NCBI GenBank assembly: GCA_036785325.1
Contig: JAXIVH010000028.1
Span: 4,690,946-4,754,945, forward strand
Length of the DNA stretch: 64,000 bases
Direction of reading: 5' to 3'
DNA from: Urophycis tenuis
Taxonomy: Eukaryota > Chordata > Actinopteri > Gadiformes > Phycidae
The notes beneath the pieces were generated by a model. The model was not told where the DNA came from, searched no databases, and worked only from the letters and a program-made list of their open reading frames with translations. The position numbers and the translations under genes were made by a program. Of the stretch, positions 36,091 through 48,167 are shown piece after piece. How positions within the stretch are numbered: the first letter of the stretch is position 1; every line of letters starts with the position of its first letter.

Positions 36091-37860
36091 CAGGGCCGGC
36101 TCTTGGCATAGGCGATATAGGCGGTCGCCTAGAGCGCCATCTGCTGGAGGGGCGCCGCCAGCGTCCCTTGACCTCGAGGGAATTTTTTTTTTTTTTTTTT
36201 TTTAAACAATAACAATTTAGATTTTTTAATTTTCTATGCCCAGTCGCCCTCCTTTGTGTGTTCTCTCTTGAAAATGATAAATATTAACAAATGAATAAAC
36301 AATGATGTTCCTAAAATGTGCTGCTACTGCCTGAATCGCGCACCTCAGGGTCAGAGGGATCAGAGGTCCGGTCACAGACAGGTGGTGGTTTTGTTACCTA
36401 TTTAACGTTACGCGATGAAAAGGCTGTCCAAGCCCTCGGGTGCGCAGAACAGAAAGAGAAGAAAGGAGGAAGAGAAGAGGAATTTGCAATATAAAGGTAA
36501 CATTAGCTTGTACCATTTTTTAAAATTATGCCGTTTTGTGTGTAGACGTTTTATTTATGCTAGCTATATCGTGTTTAATGTGAAATGCGCGGTGCATCGG
36601 CGCTGTTTATGTTTGTGATGAGTTTTCATTAGTTTTCTACACAGTTATCATCTCTGCCTGTATGTCCCGTCTGATTTGGTATTTTATTTCAGTTTAATCA
36701 CGTCATCATTATGTTTGGTCGAGTAGTAGCCTAAATTAATTTGACTGACACAGTTGCTGCTGCTGGTGCTTAGTTCTCCTACTGTCTTATCACGTTTGAT
36801 ATTGTGCTGAAATTCAGTAGCCAGGTGATGAAAATGCAAGCTGCAGGTTATTATTATTTTATTAAAGTATTATTATTTTTTATTTTTTCTTATTATTACT
36901 TGTTTTTGCTTGTAATGTTGTAATACATTCACTCTGTCTGTCTAGATGCACTCAGAAAATATTTACAGTCACCTCAAACAGCTTCTGGAGAGGGGCTTTC
37001 AGATCACACATCCACAGAAACACCACTCTCTGAAGCATGTAAGTTTATCCAATTGTTTGTGGTCTCTGACACACTACTATGTTATTGTTGTTGTTACTGA
37101 ATGGTACAACCTTGTTAGTAATGCCAGTAAATGTAATTTTTAGTCAATTAAAATTAAGTGATTTATTAAGTGAAATAGATTGACACAACAAACTTAATGC
37201 AGTGGTGTGACAGTATGGATGTACTCTGTTTAAATACAGCTACAAGTCAGGCATCATGCAGCAGCAGCGTCACGTCAACCACACCACCAACCTCTGCAAG
37301 TCAGCATGAAGCAGGTGAGTTCTGTAATTAAATGTTGCAGTCACATTACTGAACAATACAACTGTTATCCCTAATTTATACTTCAGATGTATTTATTGCC
37401 TGATGTCCTGTAATTTGTAAATCATTGTGTGACTTTACTAATACTGAAGGATTAATATCTATATTTGCATGTGTGTTTGATTTTCTTGCAGGTGAAGGGA
37501 CAAGCACAGCGTGTACTGTTCCACAGCCTGAGGACACCCCAGACCCGTCAACACATCCTGAAGTCCATGAAAAATCTCTCAGGGCAGCACCATTAGACCC
37601 TGCTGACTGGCCTTCTCTGTCTGATAAGGTGAGGGTGGAGTTAGTACACAGAGGGCCATATCAGCTAAAATCTGACTTTGAATTCCCGAAAAAAGAAAAT
37701 GGGAGAAGTTGCCATCACCACTTGAACGTTTGCTGTTCTTTAAATTAAACTGTTGTGATTGTTCTTTTGGCTGGTGTAATTTAATCGTGTGTGTGTGTCG
37801 GGGGGGGGGCGCCGAAGAGTAGTCTCGCCTAGGGCACTAAATTAGGTAGAGCCGGCCCTG
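36091..37860 (+). mobile_element. Internally deleted hAT transposon with intact ends and 8-bp target duplication
   Basis: Terminal inverted repeats cagggccggctct (36091) and agagccggccctg (to 37860) are flanked by a perfect 8-bp duplication, actctatc (36083-36090 and 37861-37868), the hAT hallmark. Subterminal ggcgatataggcggtcgcct and gcgccatctgctgg are typical of this fish family. Inside, the plus strand keeps parts of a transposase N-terminus resembling TTF-type/ZMYM1-like hAT proteins. One is a basic stretch at 36415-36495 (MKRLSKPSGAQNRKRRK). The other is an exon-like segment at 37490-37725 with DPADWPSLSD, then RGPYQLKSDFEFPKKENGR. The catalytic and dimerisation parts are missing, so the element is non-autonomous. 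Confidence 0.88.
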
Positions 37861-37964
37861 ACTCTATCTCCCCCAACTCCCTCATTTCCATGAGGGAAGA
37901 CAGGGGAGAAGAGATGGGAGGAGTATATATATTTAATATATATTTTTTTTAGTAAATAAATACA

Positions 37965-38610
37965 TCAAGAGAGTCACCGCTGGAGTGGGTTTTAATCTTT
38001 GTATTCAAGGTTGTTCCTCCTCTTTTGATTCCTCGCTGGTGGTGCGTCGTCTCCATCTAGTGGTCGTTTTGTGAAAAAGAATTGGTAAGGTAATATATAT
38101 TTTTAATTAATTAATTTATATGTGTATATTTATTTTGTCTATTTTTTATTTATTTAAATAAAGAGGATCACAGCTGGAGTGAGTTTTTAGTCTTTGTATT
38201 AAAGGCTGTTTGCCTTCTTTTGATTCCTCGCTGGTGGTGCGTCGTCTCCACCTAGTGGTCGTTTTGTGAAGAAGAGTTATAGAAATAGAAATAGAAATAC
38301 TTTATTGATCCCAGGCTGGGAAATTGCATTAATAGGTAAGTAATAATAATAATAATAATAATAGGTAATTGCAATAGTTGGTAAGGTAATCTATATTTAA
38401 TTTATTTATTTATATTTGTATATTTATTTAGTCTATTTATTTATTTTATTTTTTTATTTTTTTATTTAAATAAAGAGGATCACAGCTGGAGTGAGTTTTG
38501 TTTTTAGTCTTTGTATTCAAGACTGTTTGCCTTCTTTTGATTCTTCAGTGGTGGTCCATCGCCTCCATCTAGTGGTCATTTTGTGAAGAAGAGTTGGTAA
38601 GGTAATATAA
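37965..38610. repeat. Three diverged copies of a dispersed unit
   Basis: The block with ggagtgagtttttag, tttgattcctcgctggtgg and ctccatctagtggtcgtttt occurs at about 37975-38090, 38165-38285 and 38470-38600. A partial copy appears beyond the LINE at 41325-41370. AT-rich linkers and an (aat)n run at 38345-38363 separate them. Confidence 0.75.
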
Positions 38611-38905
38611 ATGGGTTGTGTAGAGAGCCCGTTCTTTCGATGGCCCTGGCTCGGTTAGGTTCGTTAGAGTTATCTCGATGATCCCCCCCACCTCATCCAA
38701 CGACTGGGTAGTTGAATGGGGAATCAAAGGCAGTTGCACTCGCCAATAGTCATCCGCAGCTCTCTTTTCCCATATTACCAAGAATGAAGTAAAATGAAAT
38801 GGTTATCTGTCTTGTTGTGATATAACCGCTGATTTGGAGATATAGACTTGATGGTTTTCTTTGTAACCAAGAATGGAGTAAATGGGATGGTTGTTTGTCT
38901 TTTTA

Positions 38906-38977
38906 ATAATAATAATAATAATAGATTTTATTTATAATGCACTTCATATCAAACAAATGATCTCAAAGTGCTACAAT

Positions 38978-39014
<37 letters not shown>

Positions 39015-41270
39015 GGATAAAAGTGACATCATAGAAAAATGTAAAACTAGCATATAAAAATAAGCTAAAACCAGCATATAAAAACAGATAAAAGTATTTT
39101 ACCTAAAAGCTTTTCTAAAAAGATGTCTCTTTAGGCCTTTTTTAAAAGAGTCCACAGTCTGTGGTGCCCTTAGATGGTCCGGGAGGGCATTCCACAGACT
39201 GGGTGCAGCAGCGCTGAAGGCTCGGTCGCCCATAGTCCTGAGTTTTGTCCTGGTTTGTGTGATGTGGTTTGCATGCTCAGACCGGAGATGACGTGAAGAT
39301 GAGTGGGGGGGGATGAGTTCTTTGAGGTAGGGGGGGGGCAGAGCCATGGAGACACTGGTGGGATAAAAGGGAAACCTTGAATTGAATTCTGAACTGAACC
39401 GGAAGCCAATGGAGGGATTTGAGGATGGGTGTGATGTGCTGGTACTTCCGCACCCTCATCAGGATCCTGGCAGGGCAGTTTTGAATGTACTGCAGCTGCT
39501 GGATGTTCTTGCTGGGGATCCCGATGAGGAGTGCGTTGCAGTAGTCCAGCCTGGAGGAGATGAAGGCGTGGACAAGTTTCTCGGCGTCGGGGAGAGTGAG
39601 TGAGGGGCGGAGTTTAGAGATGTTTCTCAGGTGGAAAAAGGAAGTTTTGGACAGATGTTTGATGTGGGCCTCAAAAGTCATGTGAGGGTCCATTTTGACA
39701 CCAAGATTTGTGACTGAGGGTGAAAAGTGGATGTCGTGACCGGAGAAGGTGATGCTGGTGATAGTGGATGACCTGATCTGGTGTGGGGTGCCAACAAGAA
39801 TGGCTTCTGTCTTAGAACTGTTCAGTTGCAGGACATTTGCCGTCATCCACGCCTTTATCTCCTCCAGGCAGGTGGAAACTGTGGATAGGGCTGCAGTGGG
39901 TGTTGGGTTTGTTTTAATATATAGTTGTTGGGTGTCATCAGCATAGCAATGGAAAGACATTCCATGCCGGCTGATGACACCACCAAGGGGAAGCATGTAC
40001 AGGGTGAAGAGGGTGGGGCCTAGGACTGAGCCTTGAGGGACCCCACAGGTGACGGAGTGTGTGACTGAATTTGCACCTCCCAGGGATACATATTCTGTTC
40101 TGTCAGTGAGGTATGATGTAAACCAAGCCAGGGTGGAGCCAGAAAGTCCGATGGAAGAGTGGAGGCGGTGTAGAAGGATGTGGTGGTCAACGGTGTCGAA
40201 TGCTGCTGTGAGGTCCAGGAGGATGAGAAGTGATGGAGAGCCAGCATCAGCTGCCAGCAGTAGGTCATTGGTGACCCTGACCAGAGCAGTTTCCGTACTG
40301 TGACCAGAGCGGAAACCAGACTGAAACTTCTCATATAGACTGTTTGTAGTGAGGTGGTTGTGGAGTTGGGCAGAGACCACCTTTTCCAACACTTTTGAAA
40401 TGAAAGGGAGATTGGAGATGGGGCGGTAGTTGGCAAGTGGTTCTGGGTCAAGAGTGGGCTTTTTGAGTAGTGGCTTGATGACAGCAGTTTTCAGGGATGT
40501 GGGGACATGGCCGGACTGGAGGGACTGATTGATGATTTTGGTGATCAAGGGACTTATTGCAAAAGAGTGACTTTTTATGAGGGCAGAGGGAAATGGGGCC
40601 AGGGCACAGGTGGAGGGCTTCATCTGTCTCAGGATGTCTTCAGTGTCATGCTGTGTGATGTTGGTGAAACAGCAGAGCAGCTGAGAGGACTGAAGGCCTG
40701 CCGAATTGACTGAGGATGGAGGGGGGGCAGAGGGAGGGGGGGGCATGGAGGTGGGGGGGGCAGAGAGAGTGGAGCGGATGTTGTCTACCTTAGTTTTAAA
40801 AAAGGAGATGAAGCTGTTGCACCGCTCCTGCGTATTAACTGAGTGTAGGGGGGTCCGGGGATTGAGGAGGTGATTTATGGTTGAGAAAAGCTGCTTGGAG
40901 TTACCGGGGTTATTGTTGATTAAGTTGGAGTAGAACCGTGAGCGTGCTTCGCTGAGGGACTTGCTGTAGGCCCTCTGATATTCCCGGTAGGCTAGCTTGT
41001 GAATCACAAGCCCAGAGTCCTTGAATCGCCGTTCAAGGACACGGCCCGTTCTTTTGAGCAAGCGTAGCTCACCAGTGTACCAGGGGGCTGAGCGTGCGAA
41101 GGTGACAGTTCTAGGCTTGAGTGGGGCGTGGCGGTCCAGAAGGGTGGTGAGTGAAGAGTTGTAGAGATCCACAAACTCGGTGACTTTTTGTGATATAACC
41201 ACTGATTTTGGAATATGGACTTGTTTTTCTTTTCCCAAAGGTTTTCTTTGTTCCAAGATGAAGGTCAATC
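38906..41270 (-). mobile_element. LINE retrotransposon (L2/Rex1-like), 5'-truncated, frameshifted RT
   Basis: A minus-strand frame at 39277-41268 encodes 663 residues with reverse-transcriptase landmarks: NYRPISNLPFISKVLEKVV, LLDLTAAFDTVDH, VPQGSVLGPTLFTLYM and the catalytic box CYADDTQQLYI. The box carries one extra Gln compared with the usual YADDTQLY. The C-terminal part (SFKKGLKRHLFRKAFR and stop) is in another frame at 39099-39347; the break falls at a homopolymeric C run near 39330. The endonuclease domain is absent, so the copy is 5'-truncated. The 3' end reads gaagtgcattataaataaaa followed by an (att)n tail at about 38906-38925. Matching flanks (tgatataacc, ctgattt, tggactt or agacttg) lie on both sides, at 38817 and 41191. 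Confidence 0.9.
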
Positions 41271-41639
41271 TGGTTTGATTGAAGGTACTTCCAATGCATT
41301 GGTATATTTATTCATTTGAATAAAGAGGAGTCACAACTGGAGTGAGACTTTTCTTTTCCATTTCTGTTTTAGTATAAAGGTGCTATCGAAATATTAAGAC
41401 ACGTCATCAGTAGTGGACCCTGGGATCATAGGGTGTTTCTGGCCATTGTCACTATACACCCTCACCCAAGGGAGGCCCCCCTGAGAGTGATCAATTCTCA
41501 AGGTGTGTTGATTCCGAAATGGAATTGGTATTGGGTTTAAACTTTTTTAGGAGTGATCATTTGTTGAGGTAACGTCGAGGCAAGTAAAGGTAAGTAAAAC
41601 ACTTTTTAGGATACATTGTTTTGGTTATGGAGAGGGGGG

Positions 41640-42285
41640 GGGGGTGCATACTTACCTCCTGACCAGCACAAACCAGTTGTTAACACCGCTAGGTAGCCCT
41701 GGTTTGGCCAATCAGGGCCGGAGCTTGGTTCTTGTCCTCTGTTGGGTCCAGATGAACTAGCAGGAAAACGGGGGTACGAAGGACCGAGGCCAGCCATGAC
41801 AAAACACTGCCTCCACGGTCCCCCAATGCAGCTATCTTCGGCGATGGGTGTCCAGACCTAGGAAAGACCAAGACCAGCCCCGCCCAACGGTGCCTTCCCA
41901 GTCGGTCCCAGGGTAGGAAAGGCCAAGGCCAGCCGCGACTAAGCACTGCCTCCCTGGCCCCTCCAGGACCCCATGCCGAACAGCCTGTTAATAACAGTTC
42001 CTGTGCCCCATACACCGCGCGACTACAGAGATTGTGTAGGAAGTTGACCTTAGAGAAGACTCAATGGCTTGCTTTCCTTACCCAAAACAAACATTTCTTG
42101 GGGTAGTCTATTCTCGCCGTAGGTACTTCGGTAATGGGTTTTTTTGCGAAAAGTTTTCCGGTTGAAATGCATGCTGGGTAATTGTCTTTTTCCTCCAATA
42201 CGTCAAGTGTAGGTTAGGGTTAAGGTAGATTTAGGGGTAGAGTTAGCAGTTAACCTTAACGTTAGGTTTGAAGTAAATGGGAGGG
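41640..42285. mobile_element. Dispersed module, copy 2
   Basis: Second copy of the 35340-35735 module, extended on its left by about 200 bp that includes a duplicated inner part (cctaggaaagacc, ggtaggaaaggccaaggcc). TTAGGG-type repeats follow at 42290. Confidence 0.75.
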
Positions 42286-42289
42286 GTTG

Positions 42290-42570
42290 AGGTTAGGGTT
42301 AAGGTTAGGGCTGAGGTTAGGGTTAGGGTTAGGGATAAGGTTAGGGTTAGGGTTAGGGTTAGGGTTAGGGTTAGGGTTGGGTTAGGGTTAGGGGTTAGGT
42401 TTAGAGGAGGACGCAGTCCCCTGCAGTTGAGGGGTTAGGGTTAGGGTTAGGGGTTAGGGTTAGGGTTAGGGTTAGGGTTAGGGGTTAGGGTTAGGGTTAG
42501 GGTTAGGGTTAGGGTTAGGGTTAGGGTTGGGTTAGGGTTAGGGTTAGGGTTAGGTTTAGAGGAGGACGCA
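42290..42570. repeat. Interstitial telomeric repeat (TTAGGG)n
   Basis: Runs of up to eight nearly perfect TTAGGG hexamers, interrupted twice by an identical block (ggaggacgcagtcccctgca at about 42407 and 42561). The two blocks are about 154 bp apart, which suggests the array was duplicated as a unit. Confidence 0.93.
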
Positions 42571-42589
42571 GTCCCCTGCAGTTGAGGGG

Positions 42590-43180
42590 TACTCCGGAGG
42601 GCACGGGCTCACGGAGCCCCCAGGGGAGTGTTTGTTATTTAAAAAAATATTTGGTTATCTTAACATAGTTTTATAAAAATGTTGTTAAAGATACCCCCCA
42701 CCCTACAAAGTTGATTAAATCGATAAAATCGATAAAATAAATAAACAACATTTTGCATGATGTTGTTGGGACACTGGACAGGTAGGGGCGCAGGAATGAT
42801 ATTTTTATCAATGTACTTCGGTCCCACAGGGTCTCTGAGTAAAGTCATGGGTCCCTAAAGGTGAGACTGCACACCAGGAATAAAACACGCACACACATGC
42901 ACCCAGGTATATTTTAATATTAAAATAGTTAGGGCAAATAATAGATAAATGAAAAGGTAAAAGAATTGAATAAAAAGATAATAATAATAATTGAATAGTA
43001 GTCATGCACAAACAAGTTAAAATATGCGCACATGCTTATTAAAATACATACTATAAAAGGGCTCCTTAAAGGCTACAGGTAATGATAAGATAAGTGCTCC
43101 ACGCCAAAATGAAAGTGTAAGAAAGGCAATTAAATTGAGTACTATAAGTGCTCTTAATAAATAAAATAATATATGTATAC
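42590..43180. other. AT-rich intergenic DNA, no feature recognised
   Basis: No ORF with family resemblance, splice signals or repeat pattern could be supported here. Confidence 0.5.
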
Positions 43181-43182
43181 CC

Positions 43183-43246
<64 letters not shown>

Positions 43247-43627
43247 AAAGCATTTATAAATAACCTCACACACACATATGCGCATGCACAGTAAGATTAC
43301 ATTAATTAAATAATAGGAAGGATAAAATAAGTGCTGCAAGGTGCAATAAATAAAATGATACATGTATGCCGAGATATATATATATATATAGGGTAAAAGC
43401 ATTTATAAATACACTCACACACTCATGCGCATGCACAATAAAATTACATTAATTAATTAAATAATAAGAAGAATAAAATAAGTGCTGTAAGGTGCTCGTT
43501 AAAAAGTGCCACACGGTGATAAAATAAATACTCAAGACACAGCAAAAACAAGTTAAAATACATGGAAACATACTTATAAAATGTATATATACACACCCAC
43601 ACACAAACACGCACACAGAGATATAAA

Positions 43628-43670
<43 letters not shown>
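43181..43670. repeat. (AT)n tracts in a tandemly duplicated AT-rich unit
   Basis: (AT)n runs at 43184-43241, 43374-43390 and 43640-43668 are each followed by the same words (gggtaaaagcatttataaat, or gggcaaaaatgcat). The surrounding words acattaattaaataat and gtgctgtaaggtgc recur, so a unit of about 150-190 bp has been tandemly copied. Confidence 0.75.
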
Positions 43671-43676
<6 letters not shown>

Positions 43677-43792
43677 CGGGCAAAAATGCATGGTAAGCGG
43701 GCATATCAAAACAGGTGTCCACTCTCATTAAAAGTGTAGGGGAGGCCCTGGGGGACCAGGAAGTTTCTCTTTATCAAACGGAACTGGATTCA

Positions 43793-44203
43793 TCAGTTAT
43801 ATTTTTCGTTGAGGCCCGAAGGCTCTATTGTTTTTAATAGATGAATCCATCTCCTCTCTGCGGCCCGTCTCTGTGCAGTGGTCCAATTCGAGTTACTCTC
43901 GAGGCCCAAGCTCTGCGCATTGTGTCGGCCATGGAGTTTAAAATGTTCATAAAGCACGCCTGTGCCATTCCCACTATTCATTCGATAAAAACGCTGTTCA
44001 ATTCTCGTCCTTATGTTGTGTCTGGTCTCACCCACATAGAGTTTGTGGCAGGCCCTGCATTTTATAGCGTAAACTACGTTCTTTGTTGTTGGTTTGAGGG
44101 CCTGCCACAGGTTGATTCCCGTTTTGGCAAATGGGTTAAAAATGTGGGGGAGACGAATAAAACCTATATCCGAGCCCCGAAGCGCTTCCCTTTGTGACTT
44201 ATT
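43793..44203 (-). mobile_element. Penelope-like retroelement fragment with GIY-YIG endonuclease domain
   Basis: The minus-strand frame encodes about 137 residues with the layout of the C-terminal GIY-YIG domain of Penelope-like elements: VVYAIKCRACHKLYVGETRH, then an Arg region (TRIEQRFYRM), a His-containing VLYEHFKLHG, and RRWIHLLKTIEPSGLNEKYN with its invariant Glu-Trp-like and Leu-Asn positions. The reverse transcriptase is missing. At 44204 the frame runs into an unrelated hairpin-rich repeat, so the element is 5'-truncated and fused to another repeat. Confidence 0.85.
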
Positions 44204-44500
44204 AGTGCACGGGGCAAACGCACCGAGCACTGGCCCTACAGCAAAGCTATTGTTATCCTGTGGATTTTTTCTTATCTTTACAGTGCATGAAAATGCACTG
44301 TTCTGTTCTCAGGAAACTTATTATTACAGTGCATGAAAATGCACTGTTCTGTTCTCCGGAAACTTATTACAGTGCATGAAAATGCACTGTTCTGTTCTCC
44401 GGAAACTTATTATTACAGTGCATGAAAATGCACTGTTCTGTTCTCCGGAAACTTATTACAGTGCATGAAAATGCACTGTTCTGTTCTCCGGAAACTTATT
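44204..44500. repeat. Hairpin-bearing tandem repeats
   Basis: 44204-44260 carries the gggcaaacgcaccgagcac and ggccctacagcaaagc words also found at 59400-59725 and 61095. Then four to five copies of a 43-46-bp unit follow, whose core cagtgcatgaaaatgcactg is a perfect short hairpin, spaced by ttctgttctccggaaactta. Confidence 0.9.
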
Positions 44501-44929
44501 ATTCCGCCTACTTTTTATTATTCCAGGTTTTTTCCGTTCGCAATAACTCAATAACCGTTTCAACTAGAAACTTCATTCAAACTTCATCGCGTAGGTCTCA
44601 AAATTTGTAGCTGTGCTATGACTTTTGACCTTTGTAACTTTTATACTTTTTTAAATATTAATTAAAAACTACAAAAAATGTCCCATTGACAATGAATGGT
44701 GGAACTTCAGATTTTCTTACTGCTTACTGCTGTCTGCTGCTCCTGCATACTTTCAGCTAGAGACTCCATTTCAACTTTAAACAGTAGACACAAGTCTTGT
44801 GTATTTGATGTATATTTCCATGTTTTGATAGGTTATATACTTTTTGATCAATCACTGTTCAATGACCATGATCATTTTTGGAGAAATTATGAGATTACAA
44901 TGGGTGTGTATTGCGTGCCCTTATTAGGG

Positions 44930-44935
<6 letters not shown>
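44501..44935 (+). mobile_element. Diverged relative of the 61.1-kb long-arm repeat
   Basis: 44720-44935 matches 61415-61620 closely (ctgcatactttcagctagag, aactttaaacagtagacac, gaccatgatcatttttgg) but is more diverged than the copies at 58.9 and 61.4 kb. The left part, 44501-44720, is AT-rich with cgcctactttttattattcc. Confidence 0.75.
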
Positions 44936-44961
<26 letters not shown>

Positions 44962-45930
44962 TTCCTTTATTAATCCCCCTTAGGAGAAATTCACAGTGAC
45001 CAGCAGTACAGGGGATAGATGTGCAGTAAGAGCCTGGCTAAGTCAATACACAGTAAACAATAAACAATAAATTAGATTAAATACGAGCTCTTAAGTCAGG
45101 TCGGTGACGAGTGAGAACCTGTATGCATACTAGTGTCCTTGATAGCTGTTTATGGTGCAAAATGCAAAGTAGATAGATAGTGCAAATATGCGGAAAGTGC
45201 AAGGTGCAAGATGTGCAAATTTATACAGATATTCCAGGTACAACATATGAATAGACCTGGAATAACAACAACGGCTAGGACACAGTCCACGGTGTGTGGT
45301 GTGGTGTATGTGAATGTGAAGTTCAGTCCATTCCATTTGTCTTTTGTCTGGTGGTGTTGGAGCTTCCTGAGCCTGATGGTTGGTGGGATGAGGGAGCGCC
45401 CAAGCACTTGAGGCACTTGGCTGAGTGAGCATGTGGCTGAACGTGTTCCTGAGTTGCTTCAGTTGCTTCAGTTCGGCATAGTGAGGCTGAGAGGGTAGTT
45501 CCGGGTCTCCAGCAGCTTTCCCCTCGTCCTCCTCACTGTCGCCGCCTCCACACAGTCCGGCTTCATCCCCACTGCAGGGCTCGCCGTCCTCCCCGGCTTG
45601 TACAGCTTCCTGGCACCACCGCTCCCAATGCTTCCTCCCCAGCACACGGCAGTGAAGAAGGTGACACAGGCCACCGCAGGCTGGTAGACCATCCGTAGAA
45701 GCCTGGTGCATGCAATGAAAGATGACAGATGGACAGTGGTTATCAATGGGATGAACAGACATAGATGAAAATGGCTAGAAAACAGTCTGGGGTGTGTGGT
45801 GTGGTATACAAATCCATTATCTGGTGGTGCTGGCGCTTCCGAGACGTTGGGAGCGGGTGGTTGAGGTATTGTAGAGCCTGATAGCCGATGGGATGAAAGA
45901 GCCCCCCAAGCGCTTTGAAGCACGTGGCTG
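44936..45930 (-). mobile_element. Jockey/I-like LINE 3' end, older copy
   Basis: The minus strand contains a broken reverse-transcriptase C-terminus (CTRLLRMVYQPAVACVTFF, VCWGGSIGSGGARKLYKPG) homologous to the copy at 45817-46350 but with stops and frameshifts. The 3' UTR ends in (TTATC)n at 44936-44962. Confidence 0.75.
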
Positions 45931-46350
45931 AGTGAGCCTATGGCTGAACGTGCTCCTGAGTTGCCTCAGCTCGGCGTAGAGAGGGTGAGAGGGGTTGTCC
46001 AGGATCGCCTGCAGCTTTCCCCTCATCCTCCTCTCTGTCACCGCCTCCACACAGTCCAGCTTCATCCCCACCACGGAGCTCGCCTTCCTCACCAGCTTGT
46101 TCAGCTTACTGGCCCCACCGCTCCCGATGCCTCCTCCCCAGCACACGACGGCGAAGAAGGTGACACTGGCTACCACAGACTGGTAGAACATCCGTAGCAG
46201 CCTAGTGCACACATTGAAGGATCTGAGCCTCCTCAGGAAGAACAGCCTGCTCTGTCCCTTCCTGTAGAGGGCCTCGGTATTGTCAGACCAGTCCAGTTTA
46301 TTGTTCAGGTGCACCCCAAGGAACTTGCAGGTGTCCACCATCTCCACCTC
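45817..46350 (-). mobile_element. Jockey/I-like LINE reverse-transcriptase C-terminus
   Basis: A 176-residue minus-strand frame reads MVDTCKFLGVHLNNKLDW, then KGQSRLFFLRRLRSFNVC, FYQSVVASVTFFAVVCWGGG and KLNKLVRKASSVVG, typical of the RT thumb and C-terminus of jockey/I-like LINEs. No catalytic box is present. It abuts an F-box gene exon at 46387. Confidence 0.8.
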
Positions 46351-46386
46351 TTCCCCCTTTATGGAAACCTTTAAGGGGGCTCTTAC

Positions 46387-47684
46387 TTTGAAAGTGCAGT
46401 ATGGCTTCCTTGGTGATGGCAGTGTGTGTCAAAGTTAAAGCCTCCAGGTTGGTAAGCCCGTTGTTACAAAGCTCTGTTGCCACCTTCAGGTCGATGTTGG
46501 AAACACACTCCAACTCCAGCTCCAGTAGACACACACAGCTGCGCACTGGACACACATACACACACACACACACTCCGTTCCTATGGACGTCACTTCACAT
46601 TGCTAATGTTTTCATCCATTCTGATTGGTCCTGGCAGCTGTCACTCACCCACGGCAGCCAATCCCTGAGTGCCACACCCAGCCCCGCCCACGGTGAGGGA
46701 ACAGAGGTGTGGCCAACATCGACCAATGGTCTGCAGGCTACGGTTGCCAAGGCGATGAGGCTGCTGGCTGGAGCACAGAATTCAAATAGTTTAAAACAAA
46801 CAAAACACGGTGTGGCTGACTGTGTCGGTTTGGAGTTAAAGGAAAATGCCACCGTTTGTCCATACTGAACTAGGTTCTTCCCTGATCTTAGATGATATGA
46901 TACATACCCCTCGCACTTTTGTGCGTGCACCCGATCGCTCTGGCGCGCAGCGCTACTTCGATAGGGTTAGGTTCGATAGAATGTAGCTTGGCCCAGTATT
47001 ATAGTATTATATTCCTTAGGATCCAAACGGGGGTGAAGTTAGAAGCGACCAAGCACTTACACGTTTTCCCTATTTAAATACGGTTACATGAGTAGTTACA
47101 CGACCCAAGTATGGTTACACAAAATGAACATGGCAATTTTCTAAGCGGATAAAAAAGGATAACTAGAGTTCAAAAATTCCCTCTAGGGAAATTTTGATAG
47201 TGCACGGGTGACGCTACCGGAGTGTGAAAGTCTATCAGAGTCACAGCCGTTTGAGTAATGGTGCTGATCCCAAAAACAGCAGTCAACAAACTGAACGTCA
47301 TGAAACAGTGAAATGTAAGGAACCCAACATGTCCTGAAAATTCGCCTCCAAACCCTATCTAATAGCAATAACATGTAATGAAACAGAATGCCAGAATGTC
47401 GCAATGCATTCTGGGAAACACTCCCCCAACACGTTACAAAACACGCTACTATCCACGATTTTCTCAGGCAAGTACAACAACTTGAACTGATAATACAAGA
47501 AAACACAAAAGCATTAACCTAATTTACACAAAATAGAAACAACATTTAATTTGATTTGTGTCCGATGACGAGAGAGACGCTAGATGGTAACCATGGCAAC
47601 GGAGACTCGATATCTCACAGTTTATTTATCAACGACAAGACAGACAGATCTCACTGCCCATCACTGATCAACTGCTGCGGTCGG

Positions 47685-47715
<31 letters not shown>

Positions 47716-48109
47716 CACTCAATGTTATGAATTAAAATGAGTTTTGCAAGCACCCACACACGCAAGCACGCATGTCGACAGAGACGTTGCGGTTAGGGTT
47801 AGTGTTAGGTTTACTTTACATTCACATTTAATTTGATTTGTGTCCGATGACGAGAGAGAGACGGAGAGAGATAGAGCACTTTGGTAGAGAGACATACAAT
47901 AACAGAGAGCGAGCGCCGGTCTCGATAAAGCCGTTAATCAGCGAAATGAAACGTTATTTCCCGATTGTTTCACAGCGGTTACATTCAGCAGGTAGACACG
48001 GCCATGAACTGCACCTATCTGAATCACATTATCCAATGAAAAGTATTAGAGCTCTGTGCGTGATCATAGCCAGGACATCGCGTCTACAACCAGTTCTCCC
48101 AGCAGCAGC

Positions 48110-48167
<58 letters not shown>

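Noticed and set aside
41645..41665. U1 snRNA-like word catacttacct
   Set aside because: Only the 5' word matches. The following sequence lacks the U1 stem-loops and Sm site.
42290..42570. A true chromosome end
   Set aside because: The TTAGGG run is degenerate, interrupted by duplicated blocks and flanked on both sides by other genomic sequence.
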